NCBI GenBank assembly: GCA_940337035.1
Contig: CALNHX010002691.1
Coordinates: forward strand, 1 to 64,000
Direction: 5' to 3'
Length of the DNA stretch: 64,000 bases
From: Agriotes lineatus
Lineage: Eukaryota > Arthropoda > Insecta > Coleoptera > Elateridae
Shown here: positions 47,311-60,500 of the stretch, one piece after another
Position numbering within the stretch: position 1 is the stretch's first letter
Layout: each line of letters starts with the position of its first letter
The notes under the pieces: model-generated
What the model saw: the letters and a program-made list of their open reading frames with translations, nothing else
Database searches by the model: none
What the model was told of the DNA's origin: nothing
Position numbers and translations under genes: made by a program

Positions 47311-47639
47311 TACTTTTTCGACGACTGAGCATATTATTAATGGAAAATATTATATTTCATTTTATTGCAAATATTAATTGACAATCAAGTTAACATTACT
47401 CCCGCAGTCTATTAAACATGTGACGCGATTATTTCGACAAATGACGGGCATTGTCAAGGAAACATTCGGATGTGGCTACCCTTTGTTCACGCGGAAACCC
47501 AAAATGCTCGGCGAGCGGCAAAGTGATGAAAACGCACGCTCAGCGGCAAATGTCAACTTTCTGTTGTCAAATGAGAGTGAGAAAAATCTACTTTCGATGT
47601 CAGGCGTCGAAAATAGCTATTTATGCAACAAGTGCTAAA

Positions 47640-48178
47640 AGTCGACTTTTATGCGCGAGACATGAAAATTATGAAACGAAGCCGAAGGCTGAGTTTCATA
47701 ACATGTCTCGCGCATAAACGACTTTTAGCACGCGTTGCATACAATATTTTATCTACGACCTTAATTTTACCGTTATTAATCCATAAATATCGATTTAAGA
47801 AAGGTTCGCATCTGCGACGCTGCGTCATAATGAATAGTAGGCCTGCGCCGCTGGCGATTGTTTGGCCACGCCCGTGCTGTCAAGGTTGAGTTACGAAATG
47901 TAATTATTGATACTCCACATATGACTGTATTCATTACATAACGCTTTAATTATTTCAAAAACGCTTTACCTGTAACTCAAGAAGCAACTAGAATAGCTTT
48001 ACGACTTCACTTGCAGTTCGAAATTGTAGTTTTGAACTCGCTTCACTTTTAGCACATGTGCTAAAAGTAAACAGCTGATTTCTTTAAACACGGTAAACTA
48101 TAAAACGTCACTTTTAGTGAAACAAGCTAGCGCTAAAAGGCCTACTTTTAGTAGTGGTCGTAGATAAAATATATTATT
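47640..48178. mobile_element. Stem-loop MITE
   Basis: A hairpin at 47655-47725 pairs TTTTATGCGCGAGACATG with CATGTCTCGCGCATAAA; the apex is ATGAAACGAAGCCGAAGGCT. ATATTTTATCTACGACC (47750) is mirrored by GGTCGTAGATAAAATAT (48158-48174). The right half has several ACTTTTAG/CTAAAAGT words. There is no coding capacity. Architecture resembles 59978-60385 and 63500-63980. Confidence 0.65.
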
Positions 48179-48980
48179 CTTATATTGAATTTTCCTATAC
48201 TTGACTACAGGTGTACTAAAAACTGCTTGTATGCATTTCTTAATAATCAGTTTTGGGCTTAACAATTTTACAATGTCTTAGCATTTGTTAAACGAGTTGC
48301 TGATATCAAATTCTAATAGGAACCAAAACGACTAACATTATATTAATATGTCAATATGCATAAAATAGTTACATACATATTCTATTTAATCAATGTTTAT
48401 ATTATTAATATTTATTCATCATCAATATTTACTTGAGATGTACGCAGTCTATTAATTCTATTTCATAAAGCAAATATTATTTTATTTAAAAAAAACTAAA
48501 TTAACGCTCATTCGTATGAAGTGATGATTATCAAACATTGTAAATAAATTCAAACTTGTTTAATAAATAATTAGTTTTTTTTGTGCAATAACAGATAATA
48601 ACTAAATAAATTAAAACACACTAAAAACACGTATCTCTATATCCTGTTGTTTATTATAAGTTTATGATGGTTTGGTGGTATCTACGCTTTTATTGTATTT
48701 ATTTTGAATATGAATAATGAAAGTGCAGTACAATAATTCATGACACCGAATATAACGCAGTAAAGTACAATAATTACCCTTCTGCATATTCACCGCAAAA
48801 CCAGCATGAATCCAAAAAAAAACAACAATTCGTACCAAATCGTCTCCAGATTGAAAAAATATTCTAGCAACATTAGAGCAGGTGGCAACAGTAGCTGCTT
48901 TAAAATAAAAACATGATAATTGTTATTGACTCACAATATATCTGCACTTTAGCCTGCTCTGGTAAACAGGGCGTACTTCT
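48179..48980. other. No gene; region upstream of middle OBP
   Basis: Very AT-rich, no repeats recognised. It ends at the TATA box of the middle OBP. Confidence 0.45.
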
Positions 48981-48983
48981 TGT

Positions 48984-48990
48984 TATAAAT
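48984..48990 (+). promoter_or_regulatory. TATA box of middle OBP gene
   Basis: TATAAAT lies 62 bases before the ATG at 49046, which puts the start site near 49014 and gives a 5' UTR of about 30 bases. Confidence 0.6.
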
Positions 48991-49045
48991 AAAATGCAGG
49001 TTTCTCTAATAAGTACAGTACCAGACTCGACTTTGAATTAACAAC

Positions 49046-49985
49046 ATGAAGGTTGCTATAGCGATTCTTGTTCTTGTGTGTTTGTATTGGCAGGTAAGTG
49101 AATTGAATACAATTCAATTCCAATTGGGCGTACAATTAGAAACTTTAGAAGAGAGCTTCAAACCTCACCTATGGCTGGTTGTAAAAATATAAATCTGTTT
49201 AATTAATTTTTCATACATATTTGTAATACATAAAACCTAAGAAACGTTAGTAGTAGGCTACTGCCTCAGATGTTAAGTTTAAGCAAAGAATATAGATCTA
49301 TATTCTTTGGTTTAAGGAATAAATTTCCAACAAAAGTGTCTTGCTTAATTGTGAATGACAATTCGGGGTGAAATTCTTTCGTAGTGCTCCTCACTTTAGT
49401 GGCGTAATTAATGGAATTCAACAACAGACAATCTCATTACATCATCAAATTCTAAACCAAGTTATATCAAAAATATGATCTTGAATTTAAGTATTTTTCG
49501 ACAATGCAATTTATAATAAAAAAATAGTTACAGCGTTATGACTTTATTTCTTTCAGATCGATGCTCGAGCCGTGGTAGTAACAGGTAGGGTACTAAATGC
49601 AGATGGATTGGACAAAAGGGAAGAACTCTGTATCACTGAACTAAATCTGGACAGGGAGAAGATAGTTAATCTAAATAAACAGCATAATCCTGACCCTGAT
49701 GAAGATTTCTACAATTTCACCGCCTGCTCTTTCAAGAAGATGGGACTCATGAATGAAGATGGTGAAATTGATTACGATCAGCTAGAAAAGTACATTCTTG
49801 AGATTATTAAAAGTGAACGACCAGAGAATCCTGTTACTTTGAAAATTTTTGGAAACATGTTATCTACTAGTATTAACGAATGTTCGAAGGAACCTCCCGC
49901 CACAACAAACCATGGGGAATATGCAATCGAAACTATGAGTTGCATCACAAACGGTATGCAAGAGGGTCTTGGACGTTTAGTCTAG
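49046..49985 (+). CDS. Minus-C odorant-binding protein, middle gene (two exons)
   Basis: Exon 1 (49046-49093, 16 codons) encodes a hydrophobic signal peptide (MKVAIAILVLVCLYWQ). Exon 2 (49557-49985) encodes 142 residues. The 463-bp intron is phase 0 with CAG|GTAAGT and TTTCAG boundaries. The mature part starts IDARA, like the VDARS of the left OBP. It has four cysteines (ELCITE, TACSFKKM, NECSKE, MSCITN), the Minus-C pattern. The total is about 158 residues. Outside the exon layout, the cysteines and the first residues, it differs strongly from the two arm copies. No disruption is seen. It is expected to be secreted and to bind a small hydrophobic ligand; which one is not visible. It lies in the spacer between the arms. 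Confidence 0.88.
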
Positions 49986-49989
49986 TGGT

Positions 49990-50980
49990 GTGGTATGAAT
50001 GAAAATGTATTTATTTTTGTACCTTTAAAAACACGAATGATAAAAAATGGTTTACATTAATGTGTTAATGATATCAACAAAAATTACATAAAATATATCA
50101 TGTTTACTACAACGAGTATGAATTAGTAGGTTGGGGTGCCACTGCTGAGTTTCTCTTTGAAATGTAGAGCAGTTGATAAAAATGAATATGAAATTCATTT
50201 TGAAAGTAAAATATTCTACTAGAGTTTATGTGATTTAAAATTAAGATATGTAGTCTTTTATGAAGATCATTCAGAGCAGGCAATGATCATGCATTTTTGT
50301 AAGAGTGTAGTTAAAAACCAGATGTTGATGTTGGTTACAAATCTAGTTAGCAAGGTAACTCAGAACTAAAGTTTCCTCTTATTTAAAAAAAAAATGTTAT
50401 TAATCTTACGAAAGCAACAGTGCATCGCTTGTTTAGTTTCTTTTGTTAGTTTTTTTGGCATTTTGAAGGTATATTTTACAAAACCATTTGCAATGTTCAA
50501 ACAGCTGTCAAAAGTGCCTTTGGTGTTATATTTGAGGTTAGCTTACTACCTATACTGTAAAAAATATTAGAAATCACAGCCTGCTCTGTGTCATGTTGAA
50601 AAAAGATATATACAGGCCACAGAAACTATATTGACTCTCAAAGAAGGTCATGAAAAGAACTGTGATCATATTTGATGAATTGGCAATATGTGGAAAGTTG
50701 TCAAACATACAAAGTTTGGTTACATTTTAAATGACAAGTAATCAGTAACGGTGGGTAGAGGGATTTCGTTTGCTCAGTGACTAACGTCATATGACAGTTT
50801 GAAAATCGCTGTTACTGGGATAGAAGGTTCAGCAGAGCCTGGTTGTTCAACTTAACTCCGTTATTTCCGCAATCATTTTAACATTCAAGAACTGATAATA
50901 CACCATACCGCACTGTTGGGTACGTCTCTAATTTATTGTGTCATTTAGCTTAAATAAGGTTATAGCTATTAACATATCTA
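49990..50980. other. No gene; 3' flank of middle OBP
   Basis: Non-coding. A close consensus poly(A) signal was not evident directly after the stop. No repeat recognised. Confidence 0.4.
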
Positions 50981-50984
50981 GGAA

Positions 50985-51080
50985 TGTTATGAGTATCATA
51001 ACTGCCGTAGATGTTTTGAAATCCGAGCTCGTAGAACGAGGATTTTAAAACTTCTAAGGCAGTTATGATTCATAACATCC
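50985..51080. repeat. Stem-loop repeat
   Basis: AATGTTATGAGTATCATAAC pairs with GTTATGATTCATAACAT; the inner stem ATGTTTTGAAATCC pairs with GGATTTTAAAACTT around CGTAGAACGAG. Same design as the other stem-loops. Confidence 0.7.
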
Positions 51081-51569
51081 GTGATTTGTTCAATAGTTTA
51101 TCGGTTGCTCTATGGTTATGGTTGCCATGTAGGGTAATATTCTTTAACCCTACAGATAAGTTATGATCTAGTTACCAGCCTACTTTTGTATATGTAAACA
51201 AAGGCTTAATATCCTGAAACCGATAAACAATTTAATGTCAATATGATAGATGTAAAAATGTTACAAATACGAAACTTGGAAATTACTAGATCCTAACATT
51301 AGTTCTGATTTTCACCGCGTCTCAATCTAGATTCTGTAAGCTGTACTCACATAATGTAAAACGCTCAAACTGTGGTTATAAAGTAAGCAATAGGTTTTAA
51401 TGCCATGGCATGCCATCTATACAAAATGCTGAATTGGAGAACGCAATCTGCGACATCATATGCCAATTACGAGGCATTCAAATATACACTGTGGTTTTTT
51501 ATCTCTTTCCAACACATATTACGTCCAGCATTGTTTCATGAGTGTTTAACATTTTAAATAAACCTAATT

Positions 51570-51869
51570 TCATAGTTTCCGCTGCGGGAACTTTACAATT
51601 TCTATCCAGATTTGCTCAATCGCGTCACTGGTATGAATTAACTTAAATTTAAGGTGGTTGTGAACATAAATACATACACCGCCACCACGCCCAACTCGAT
51701 CCTTTCTAACAAATTGAAAGTTATCTATGAAAAGAAGCTCATTACCTATATCAGGAGATAACCAAGTTTCGCTTATAGCAAGAATATCCAATTTCGATGT
51801 AATTATATATTCATCGACTTCATTTAGTTTTGGTAATAAAGATTGACTGTTTACATGCGCAACCTTCAT
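51570..51869 (-). pseudogene. LINE endonuclease N-terminal fragment
   Basis: 99 open codons begin MKVAHVNSQSLLPKLNEVDE and include ILAISETWLS, FVRKDRVGRGGGVCIYV and IEQIWIEI, the first half of a LINE endonuclease (N and E of the metal site). It stops there, with no RT nearby. Another LINE, not a copy of A, B or C by its sequence. Confidence 0.75.
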
Positions 51870-52820
51870 TAAATGGTTCTCTACTCATGTAAAAAAATGA
51901 AAAAATAAGAATAAAATTTGTGTATGTGTTTTAACAAACAAACAAAAAACCAAAAACAATTATAATATAAATGTAAATACACAAATGTAATCTAATTCTA
52001 AAACAAAATTATTTGCAAATCGATAAAATTTTAAATAAACTGCAGTGGTCTGCTGACCATGTGCAAAGATAAAGTTTATGTACACAATTTCACAGCACTT
52101 CACTTTACAGACATTAATTTTTGTAAGTGGAAGGTGTTATTCACGATATTTATTTTGTTGTCTTGCTTTATAAATACTTTTGCATCTGCAGACCAAACGT
52201 TTTAACTGATTTCTCGCATAAACATTTCTGTTCCGTTATTACCAAAAGTTGACCTTGGAATTGACGTTTTCCTTTCTGATACGGGTACAAACATGTATAA
52301 TATGTTGCTAGGCAACACTTTTAATTCCTAGGTTTAAAAGTACTTTTACGTTCGATGAACTAAAAGTAAGCTCTACTTGTCTGAAGACTCAACATTGACA
52401 ACACAACGCAGGTGCGACGCTTTGTCGCTACAGGCTGCCACCCAGAAGTAGAATGACCTTCAACTCGAAATCTTCCATATAGTCGGGCAGCGGGGGAGCG
52501 GGGTACCATGCAGTCATTTATTCCTCACGTTCACTGCCCGATCTTCAAATATTACTCACGTTCACGATGGGACCCGCAGTGATTCAACGTGACCTGATTG
52601 TTTTCACGTCACGCCCCCATCCCTAGCGCATACAAGAATTTATGTACAGACCGGAATATTCACAATTAAAACCAGATTTCTAATTTCTTCCAAAACCTAC
52701 CTGTAATGTTGTCCTTTTTTATTAAAATATTATTGGTTGTGTGACATTTTAACGATGAGCGTAGACCAAATGTTACTTTATTACACCCTATATCTGGGTA
52801 GCTCATGAAATTATTTTTTT
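51870..52820. other. No gene
   Basis: Non-coding. About 52250-52630 is GC-richer with short repeated TTCACG(A/T) and AAAAGTAC words and could be a decayed repeat. No ORF or hairpin of note. Confidence 0.4.
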
Positions 52821-53206
52821 TTTACCATTGCAACTATATGCAATACTTAATATTTTATTTTATTCTAAATAGCTAAAATACAAAAAAACCCAAAATTAAT
52901 ACGATTTTTTTTAGTTGGTCATGGGTTGAATCGTTATTTTTTTTGTTAATGGCATTTCAATGTTTTTTTCTAAATAGGAAAAATGTCAACAGGCGAAAAA
53001 ATTTTTTTGTGGATGTGGTATAGAACTCCATTTTTTTAGTAGTATTAACTATCATTAAAACAAAACGTTGAAATGTCATTGTAAAACAAAAAATAATAGC
53101 GACTCAACTCATGGCAAACTAAAAAAAAATTATTATTTTTTTTTGTGTTTTCGCTATTTAGAATAAAATAAAATACTAAATATTATATTTCGTTGCAATG
53201 GTAAAA
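52821..53206. mobile_element. Palindromic AT-rich MITE
   Basis: The ends TTTACCATTGCAAC and GTTGCAATGGTAAA are perfect inverted repeats. Arms of about 150 bp pair through TATTTTATTTTATTCTAAAT against ATTTAGAATAAAATAAAATA and the GCATTTCAATG/CGTTGAAATGTC region. Confidence 0.85.
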
Positions 53207-53214
53207 AGAAATGG

Positions 53215-53955
53215 AATTTATTTGAAAAAAGGTTTATTTTTGACTTCCAGAAAACTACCCGCTGTAAAAAACCCTGCTTGTTCTCAAACTCAAATGAACT
53301 TGCCAAAATTCAAATGTATTCTTTCGTATACGCGGGAGGTTCGAAAATATGAAAATGGTTCAAGAATAAAGCACCGTTATTTTTCAAAATACATTAAAAT
53401 GTTATTTGAAAAAGTTGCTTAGAATTAAAAGTAGGTGTCAAAATATAAAGTCACAGCCACCTGCTCTAAAAACAATTTTTCACTCTTTTTTTTTATTCTT
53501 CCACTACCCTGCAAATTACCAAACGCGATACTTCGAAGTTAATTTATTGACGAATACGATAAGAGTGTATTGTCGAATTTCAGTTTGATTCACTTTACCT
53601 AAAATGTATGTGACCCGAAGTTGATGCTAAAGATCTCATATTTGTGTCAACAAAAACACAGGTATTTTACAAAAATTAATAATACGCCATCCAAAATCAA
53701 TAGCAATTCAAAGCAATTATAATGTTTAATAGAAATGTTATAACAAATATTTACAACTAGTATTATTGAATATTTACAAAAATAAGGGTACTTTATTCTT
53801 GAACCATTTTCATATTTTCGAACCTCCCTCGTATACGAAAGGGGATATAAGTTTGGCAAGTGCATTTTTAGTTTGAGAGCAGAAGCAGAGTTTTTTATAA
53901 AGAGTGCTTTTTTTGAGAAGTCACAAACAAACCTTTTTTCCCTCTTTGTAACCCA
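53215..53955. repeat. Inverted pair of about 200-bp repeats
   Basis: 53222-53400 and 53775-53950 are inverted copies, including GGAGGTTCGAAAATATGAAA and the adjoining ATGGTTCAAGAATAAAG. ORFs on opposite strands (53198-53422 plus, 53647-53967 minus) share peptides such as YTREVRKYENGSRIK only because of this inversion. A coding origin of the repeat is possible but not supported otherwise. Confidence 0.75.
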
Positions 53956-54597
53956 ATCCGGGGACATACTGTGTAGATCTAGTTGTAGTTATCTATTTGA
54001 GTCGGGCATAAGTAGTCAGTAGTCAGGAAAGGAATTTCATGATTATTTTTATAGAGATCGAGTTTCCATATTACAATGAGTGTCGAAGAATCTACTTTAG
54101 CTAAATAACGGCTTCAGATAAAAATATTTTACGTAATTGAAATGAATAACTACAAAATTAAACCAGCTCTTTATTTATTTTTATTGGTAATATTAATATA
54201 AGCTAAGTTATTAGTTAACCAACATGATTCTTACAAAATAAGTTAAACATTTTGAATTATTTATGATTACTGATGTTTTGCTGGAATTTAACCTTTTTTA
54301 AGTATACATAATACACCAGGAAAGTGTCCGTACTATACTCGGTAACTTAAAGTACTCGGCAAACGGCCTCGTATTTCAAACTCTTCCTGTAAAGCATCGC
54401 TTTCCTGACTTATTATGTAATATGCTTTTACTGCTAATAAAAAAATAAAATTGGGTTGTAAAGAAACACGACTGACAACAAAACCTTTTACTGTAAAATA
54501 AAATTACAACACCATGTTTTGATTTCATAAAACATTGAGTTAATAGATAATGGTCACTAAATGTTTTGCAGTACTAACACTAACGCAGTTAAAATGG

Positions 54598-57500
54598 TTA
54601 CTTCCTTAACATTTTCTCTGCTATATATCCGTTGATGCAGTTTTGAATTTGTACGGACTTCAAGCCGTATGTGTCTCCGGGTTGGTCCTTACATTCAACT
54701 ACCATTTGATGGGCTTGTTGCAAAACCTCTGCATCGGGCTCGCCGAACATGGAAACCAATTCCACCAAATAGTTTTCCAGTTTGTCTGCGTTGACATGAG
54801 CTGCATCGTCAATAATTTGCTTCTTCTTCCAAATGCAGCCCCATAGGTCATTAAGGGCTTGGTTGTCTTCTGGCATTTGATCAATGCCATTAAGTTTTGG
54901 AATACTCAGCGCCCTTGATCCCATTTGCATAGCGCAGCTAAACGATTGTTCCATAGTTTCTCTCAACACCGTCGGCATTTGGTTAGACTGCCCGATTGAT
55001 CGGGCCTGCACCTGCAAAACGATTTGATAAAGTCAAAAACTATCATTATAATTAGTTTCAGACTAAGAGATAATTTATTATGCAAAATCAAGAAAAAACT
55101 TTCAAAATGCATATTATTGATCTTTGAACGTCGAAGCAAATAGGTCAGCAGATAAATATTAATTACAGTGTGTTCGTGCTTCTTTTATCATTTTCTTCCA
55201 ACCGGGAATAAAATGAAGTACGCTTTTAATACTTAATGTACTTCTTTATTCCTCCTGAGGATTACATACCATTATTATTACATCCTGCCATATCTATTAT
55301 GTTTGCATAACATGCACAAACTTGTTTACCTAACAAAAAATTAGTTAACCACTGGATGTTTTATAATTATTGATTTACCTTGAATTCAAAATCAAGAAAT
55401 TTACACTTACAGTTAAGAACAAAAATTTGTACGGACCTTTGAAGTAAACTTCGTTAATCCCTCGACTGAAAATGCTTTTTCTCAATCTCGGGATAAAAGT
55501 CGTAGTTTACTCGCTTCGTGCACAAATAACTATTACTAATGTCGTCTAGCGTTATTTGTTCAAAGGAAGATTCAGTAGTACTACAGTTTCAATTTCCGGG
55601 TTTTATTCAAAAAAATTAACACATTTTTTTGTTTTATTTGATTACAAGACTATGTGGAATTTATTTATTTATTTATTTAATACTCAGCTGCGACCAATTT
55701 ATGGTCGATTTAGTAAAATTCAGTATTTTGGTTCGGCACATATGTGTGTTGTCGTAGGCAGTTTTCTACTTAGCATAGGTCCCTGCTAGAACTGCAAGTC
55801 CTCCCCCGAGTGCAGTAATAATTGTCGCTAGATGGCGATTTAGTTTGACGTCGTTTTCGGGCTCGCCAAAAATGTCAGAAAGGTGTTAACACGTTCGTTT
55901 TGTTTTCTTGTGCCGGATCTTTGATCATCGGGCTCTGTAAGCGTTCCTGAGATGGATTGATGCATTACTGGAATTAATAGCGTCATATATTCGACCTGAA
56001 TATATATATAGCCTTCGCCCTACGGGCTAAGCTACTAAAATAGAGAGGAAGCCTACAGCATTGCCGAGTAGCTTACAGCTTAGTCTGGGCTTGTTCCTGC
56101 TGCTCCTGAGTCTATCAAGCAGTTTTCAAGGGAGCCTCCGGTGTTGGCGGAAACTGCTGGAAGCTAACATCGTCTCCACCCCGTACTGGATGGGGTTTGA
56201 ACCTAACGGCTTTATTACTTGATCGATAAATTTCTATGCCTTCGACTTATTCGCTAACGGCTACTCCGTTGCCTTATTAAATTGTAATTCATGTGTGTAT
56301 AAAATTAACGCCAGTTTCGAGCTGAGTTTAATTCAGTTATAAATAACGTCGCTTTGTACGAGGTACACTGCTAAAGTTCGTAGAATCAAGTACTCCTTGC
56401 ATTGCCAGCGTTCTGCAATTGTCATATTCGTAAAATTTGACGTTTTTAATCTATAATTTAGTTGACAGTTCGATTTCAAACCGAGCAGTTTCGTTTCAAC
56501 AGAATTTAACAGAGTAATAATTGTGTGAAAAATGGAAATTTCGAATCGCGATTTTCGAGTGATGCTCTTGTATGATTTTCGATACGGTTTAACACCGCAG
56601 CAATGTGTGGAAAACCTTAGTTCGTTATTTGGGGATAAAGCACGATCCAAAACTACGGTTTACAAATGGTAGAATCCAAGCGTGGAAGACCAACGTTTGA
56701 TGACGATTTTCGCGAAGGTCGTCCATGCATCTCTGTTGTCGCGAAAAATATCGATGCTGTGCGTGAAATGTTTTTATTACATCGGCATGTGATATACCGT
56801 GTGTCCACAGGAGGACGCACCATAGGGATAACCAAATAGAATAGAAAGATCGGCTAATGCTGTGATCGCCGGCACGCAAAAACGTTGTTTTCTGGCTTCT
56901 GACTCGCCAGTTTAATAAACAATATTGTTATAAATGGTACAAGAAAAGAGACGGTGGTCACAGCACTGGTTGATATTTATATTCTATTAGCATTATCTTA
57001 TCTCTATGGTGCTTACTCCTGTGGACACACGGTATAGTGATATGCATCCTTAGGTATTTCGGCGAAGCAAATACATACGATTTTGCACGATCATTTGCAT
57101 GTTCGGAAGCTTTGTAGTCGTTGGATCCCTCACAATTTGAAAGAAGAACAAAAACAGGCACATGTCATGTGGTGCAAGAAAATGCTAAAAATATTCGAAG
57201 GTGGTCGTTCAAATTCTGCATATAACATCGTAACAGGTGACGAATCTTGGATGTATTCATATGAGCCTGAAACTAATCAGCAATCGACTGTATGTAAAAT
57301 GAACATAAACTTTCAAAAGTGGTTCGTTCAAGAAGCGTTTCGAAAAGAATGATTGCCTGTTTCTTTGGAAAAACGGGTCATGTTGCAACTGTTGCATTAG
57401 AGGATCGCAGGACAGTTAATACTGACTGGTATACTTCAATTTGGCATCATGACAATGCAAGCGCTCACACTGCACGACGAACTGTCGAGTTTTTGACCAG

Positions 57501-60500
57501 TAAAAACATCCAATTAAGTGTTTTGCAGATTGGTTTCATCGGATGCAAAAGTGTATATATTTTAAAGGGAAATATTTTGAGAAGCAATAAAGCGATTTAC
57601 ATAACGCAATTTGTGTTTTTTTTACATTTTCCGCAGTGCCCCTCGTATGCTAATAAACTAGCTGATTGGATGGTTACCTTACGTATGTTTGTTCCATAAC
57701 TATCGCCATATTAAGTTTGCTGGACTAAAACATACAGATATCTGATTGTGTCAGTACCCGCGAGGTGCAATTAACACATTAAAGATGGAACGCAGTAGCG
57801 CAATAGCGTTCATTCAGTATACGGGATGTTTCTAAATTATCTGTTTTGGTTAATTTACAGTTTAAAGTAATTCATTTTGGAAAATAGCTTATATATTTAC
57901 TCAGCAAAGACTGCGTTTTCCTATGCACACTGTCTCAGGTTGGATCTGTTAAGATTGTGATATTTATGTCATATGATAGTTATTTTGTGATAGTATTGTT
58001 ATTGTTCGTTAATGCCAGTAATTACAAATCGATTTTATTCCCCCTGTTATTAATCCATTATCTATTTGAAATATTGTACGATTTTTCGAACTGTGGGTTT
58101 TCATATTTTATATTGTATTGTTACCTTGAGCAATTTACTGGTTCGTTCGCTCAAACGAACAAGGGGACATAGGCCTGAACCATTTGGCGCCCCTATAATT
58201 TCGATCTTTTAGTTTTCAAGGTAAGTTACCTACTCCCTTCCACTGAGTTAGTACGAGTGCATGTTTCGATTCAATATCGGCAATTATTAATGTAATACAG
58301 CCAACAGCCGTTAGGCCAATTATAGGCGTCGTTGTATATTTTATGGGGACTTCCAAGCCCACTAACGACTATCATGGTGTTATTATGACAATTGTACATC
58401 ATAGAAATAGTACGAGGAAGTTGCAGATTTGATTTGTATTTATAATGCTCTAGAAAATAGAATGGAAAAAATATCTTTACGCCAAAACAGCTAAACCATA
58501 ATTTAATGTGTATGTTGCTCAAAAGATGGCTATTTTGTTAAAATGGTTGTCGAGAAATGATCTCTCCTGAATATTCGTGTTTAATTTTGGAAAATAATTA
58601 AAAAGCTGGATAAAAAGACACCGTTTTATTGTTAAAATTTACTGCAGTACTTGATAGCTGTGTGGAATGTTGGTTAATGCTTAACTAATTTTAAGAGCAG
58701 TATTGTCTGAGAAGCATTAGAATACCTTTATCTCAAAATTTCTACATTGCACTATTCCTTTGAACTCTTGTTGTAATTATTGAATAGTAAATTACTGTAC
58801 TCCCTATTCGAGAAAGCACAATCAACTGATAAAGATGGTATATAGACAACGAGTAATGACGGACAGTTTACTTATAGTTGCGGTAGGTTAGGGTTTCCTA
58901 AGTTGGGTTTATTAGGGTAGATTAGATTAAATTAAAAATGCGAAGCATATAAGTCAACATATAATTTAGATTGTATTTAGCTTAATTAGATCGCAATGGA
59001 TAAATTGCGTTCCACTTTACTTTCAGAAATAAAATATATCTTGAAAAATATACGTAAGAAATTTAGTGAAATATTTTCAACAAGAAAAATTTCGATTGAA
59101 CTCAATAATGCTTACACATTTTCCAAATTTTATAATAATAAATAGAGTTTCGTGTACCCTCTACCAGTTTTGGACCTAATGACTAATTGATGGTCCAGCT
59201 TGTTTAGGTTACCTTCCGAGTGTGGCACGTTTTTCCCCCTTCTCCTACTGCCCTAGTTGTGATTTGCCGATGAAGCAACATGGGCCCCGACCCTGGATTA
59301 ATTTATTTCAATCATTAGTGTAAGGGGATTTTCTCAGCTTAAACCCCAACAACACGTGTAGAAAATCAAGTGCATCCAAGGCAAGTTACAAATATATATT
59401 CTTAAATTAATTTAGTACAGAAACTGAAGCATCCACTGCTAAAGGTAATACTTATGTTAGATTATTAATAGCAATAATTCTGTAACTTGTAGATCCCATC
59501 ATCAATTTGAATAATTACATGTCAGAGTTAATGAGATCACGATACTTGCATACGATAACCTACCAAATTTTGAAGCCTACATCCGTATTCTGGCAACGCT
59601 CATAGTTTTATTACCAACTCATATTCCACATCATTCTATTGAGACGTGCGTCTGCAGATTTTTCGTTTATTTCATATTTTCTAAATTAAAGTGTCGTACT
59701 TTGTAACGATCCATTAAGATTAGAATAAAATAACATGTTTGTGCCAATAATGCGTGATTAATGTTTCACAATTTGACCATCTGTAACAGTTTATTTTACT
59801 TAAAATTATTGCCCTTGGCACGTATCTACATCCCAGGGCCAGCCTTTACAATTTTTTCAATTATTGTTAAATGTCTGTAAATAATTTTAACTTGTTACGT
59901 GAACAGGTATCAGATCATTGTACCTAACTGTTAACTTCAAACAAATACGCCTTGGCAAACATAAAATATATTAAATATAATAGTAATTTATTATACAAGA
60001 CGATAAAGTTAAATTTTATCCACGAGTGAATCGTTTAACGTCGAGACGAAGTCGAGACGTTAATGATTCAAGAGTGGATAGAAATAACTTGATCGTCGTG
60101 TATAATACAATATTTTTTTCTATAGCAAGAACTTTAATAATTTCAAAAGAAAATTATGACAGTCAATCACATTTCAAAATGTCAATAGCTAGATTGGGTT
60201 GCTACGATAATACGAAGCTGTCATATTTAATTTAAACAAAAGTTAGAAAATTAAATTACTTTATCTATCCTTGATGTTAAAGTGCTACTTTATCTACCCT
60301 TGCTGTTAAAGTAAAACTTGACCTTTTGTTTTGAGTTGATAAAAGCACACTTTAACATGTGCTATAGAAAAAAAGATTTTTTTATCTTTTTTGCTATATT
60401 TCGTTTCACATAGCTTTCTACGTAAACTGATAATAAGGTATCGATAAATCTATAATTTTTCTACGTTTTAAATTTCTCTAGAAATATTAAAAAATTGGCA

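Larger units (their letters stand above)
55600..58380. other. Right-arm-only insertion block in OBP intron
   Basis: The left arm has no counterpart (the junction lies near its base 8190). It contains a mariner relic with a nested MITE, a GC-richer repeat at about 55980-56250 (GCCTTCGCCCTACGGGCTAA, CCTCCGGTGTTGGCGGAAAC) and non-coding sequence at 57720-58290 without recognised features. Confidence 0.7.

Noticed and set aside
53198..53967. ORFs on opposite strands sharing a peptide
   Set aside because: The likeness comes from an inverted DNA repeat; no known motif, start context or partner exon.
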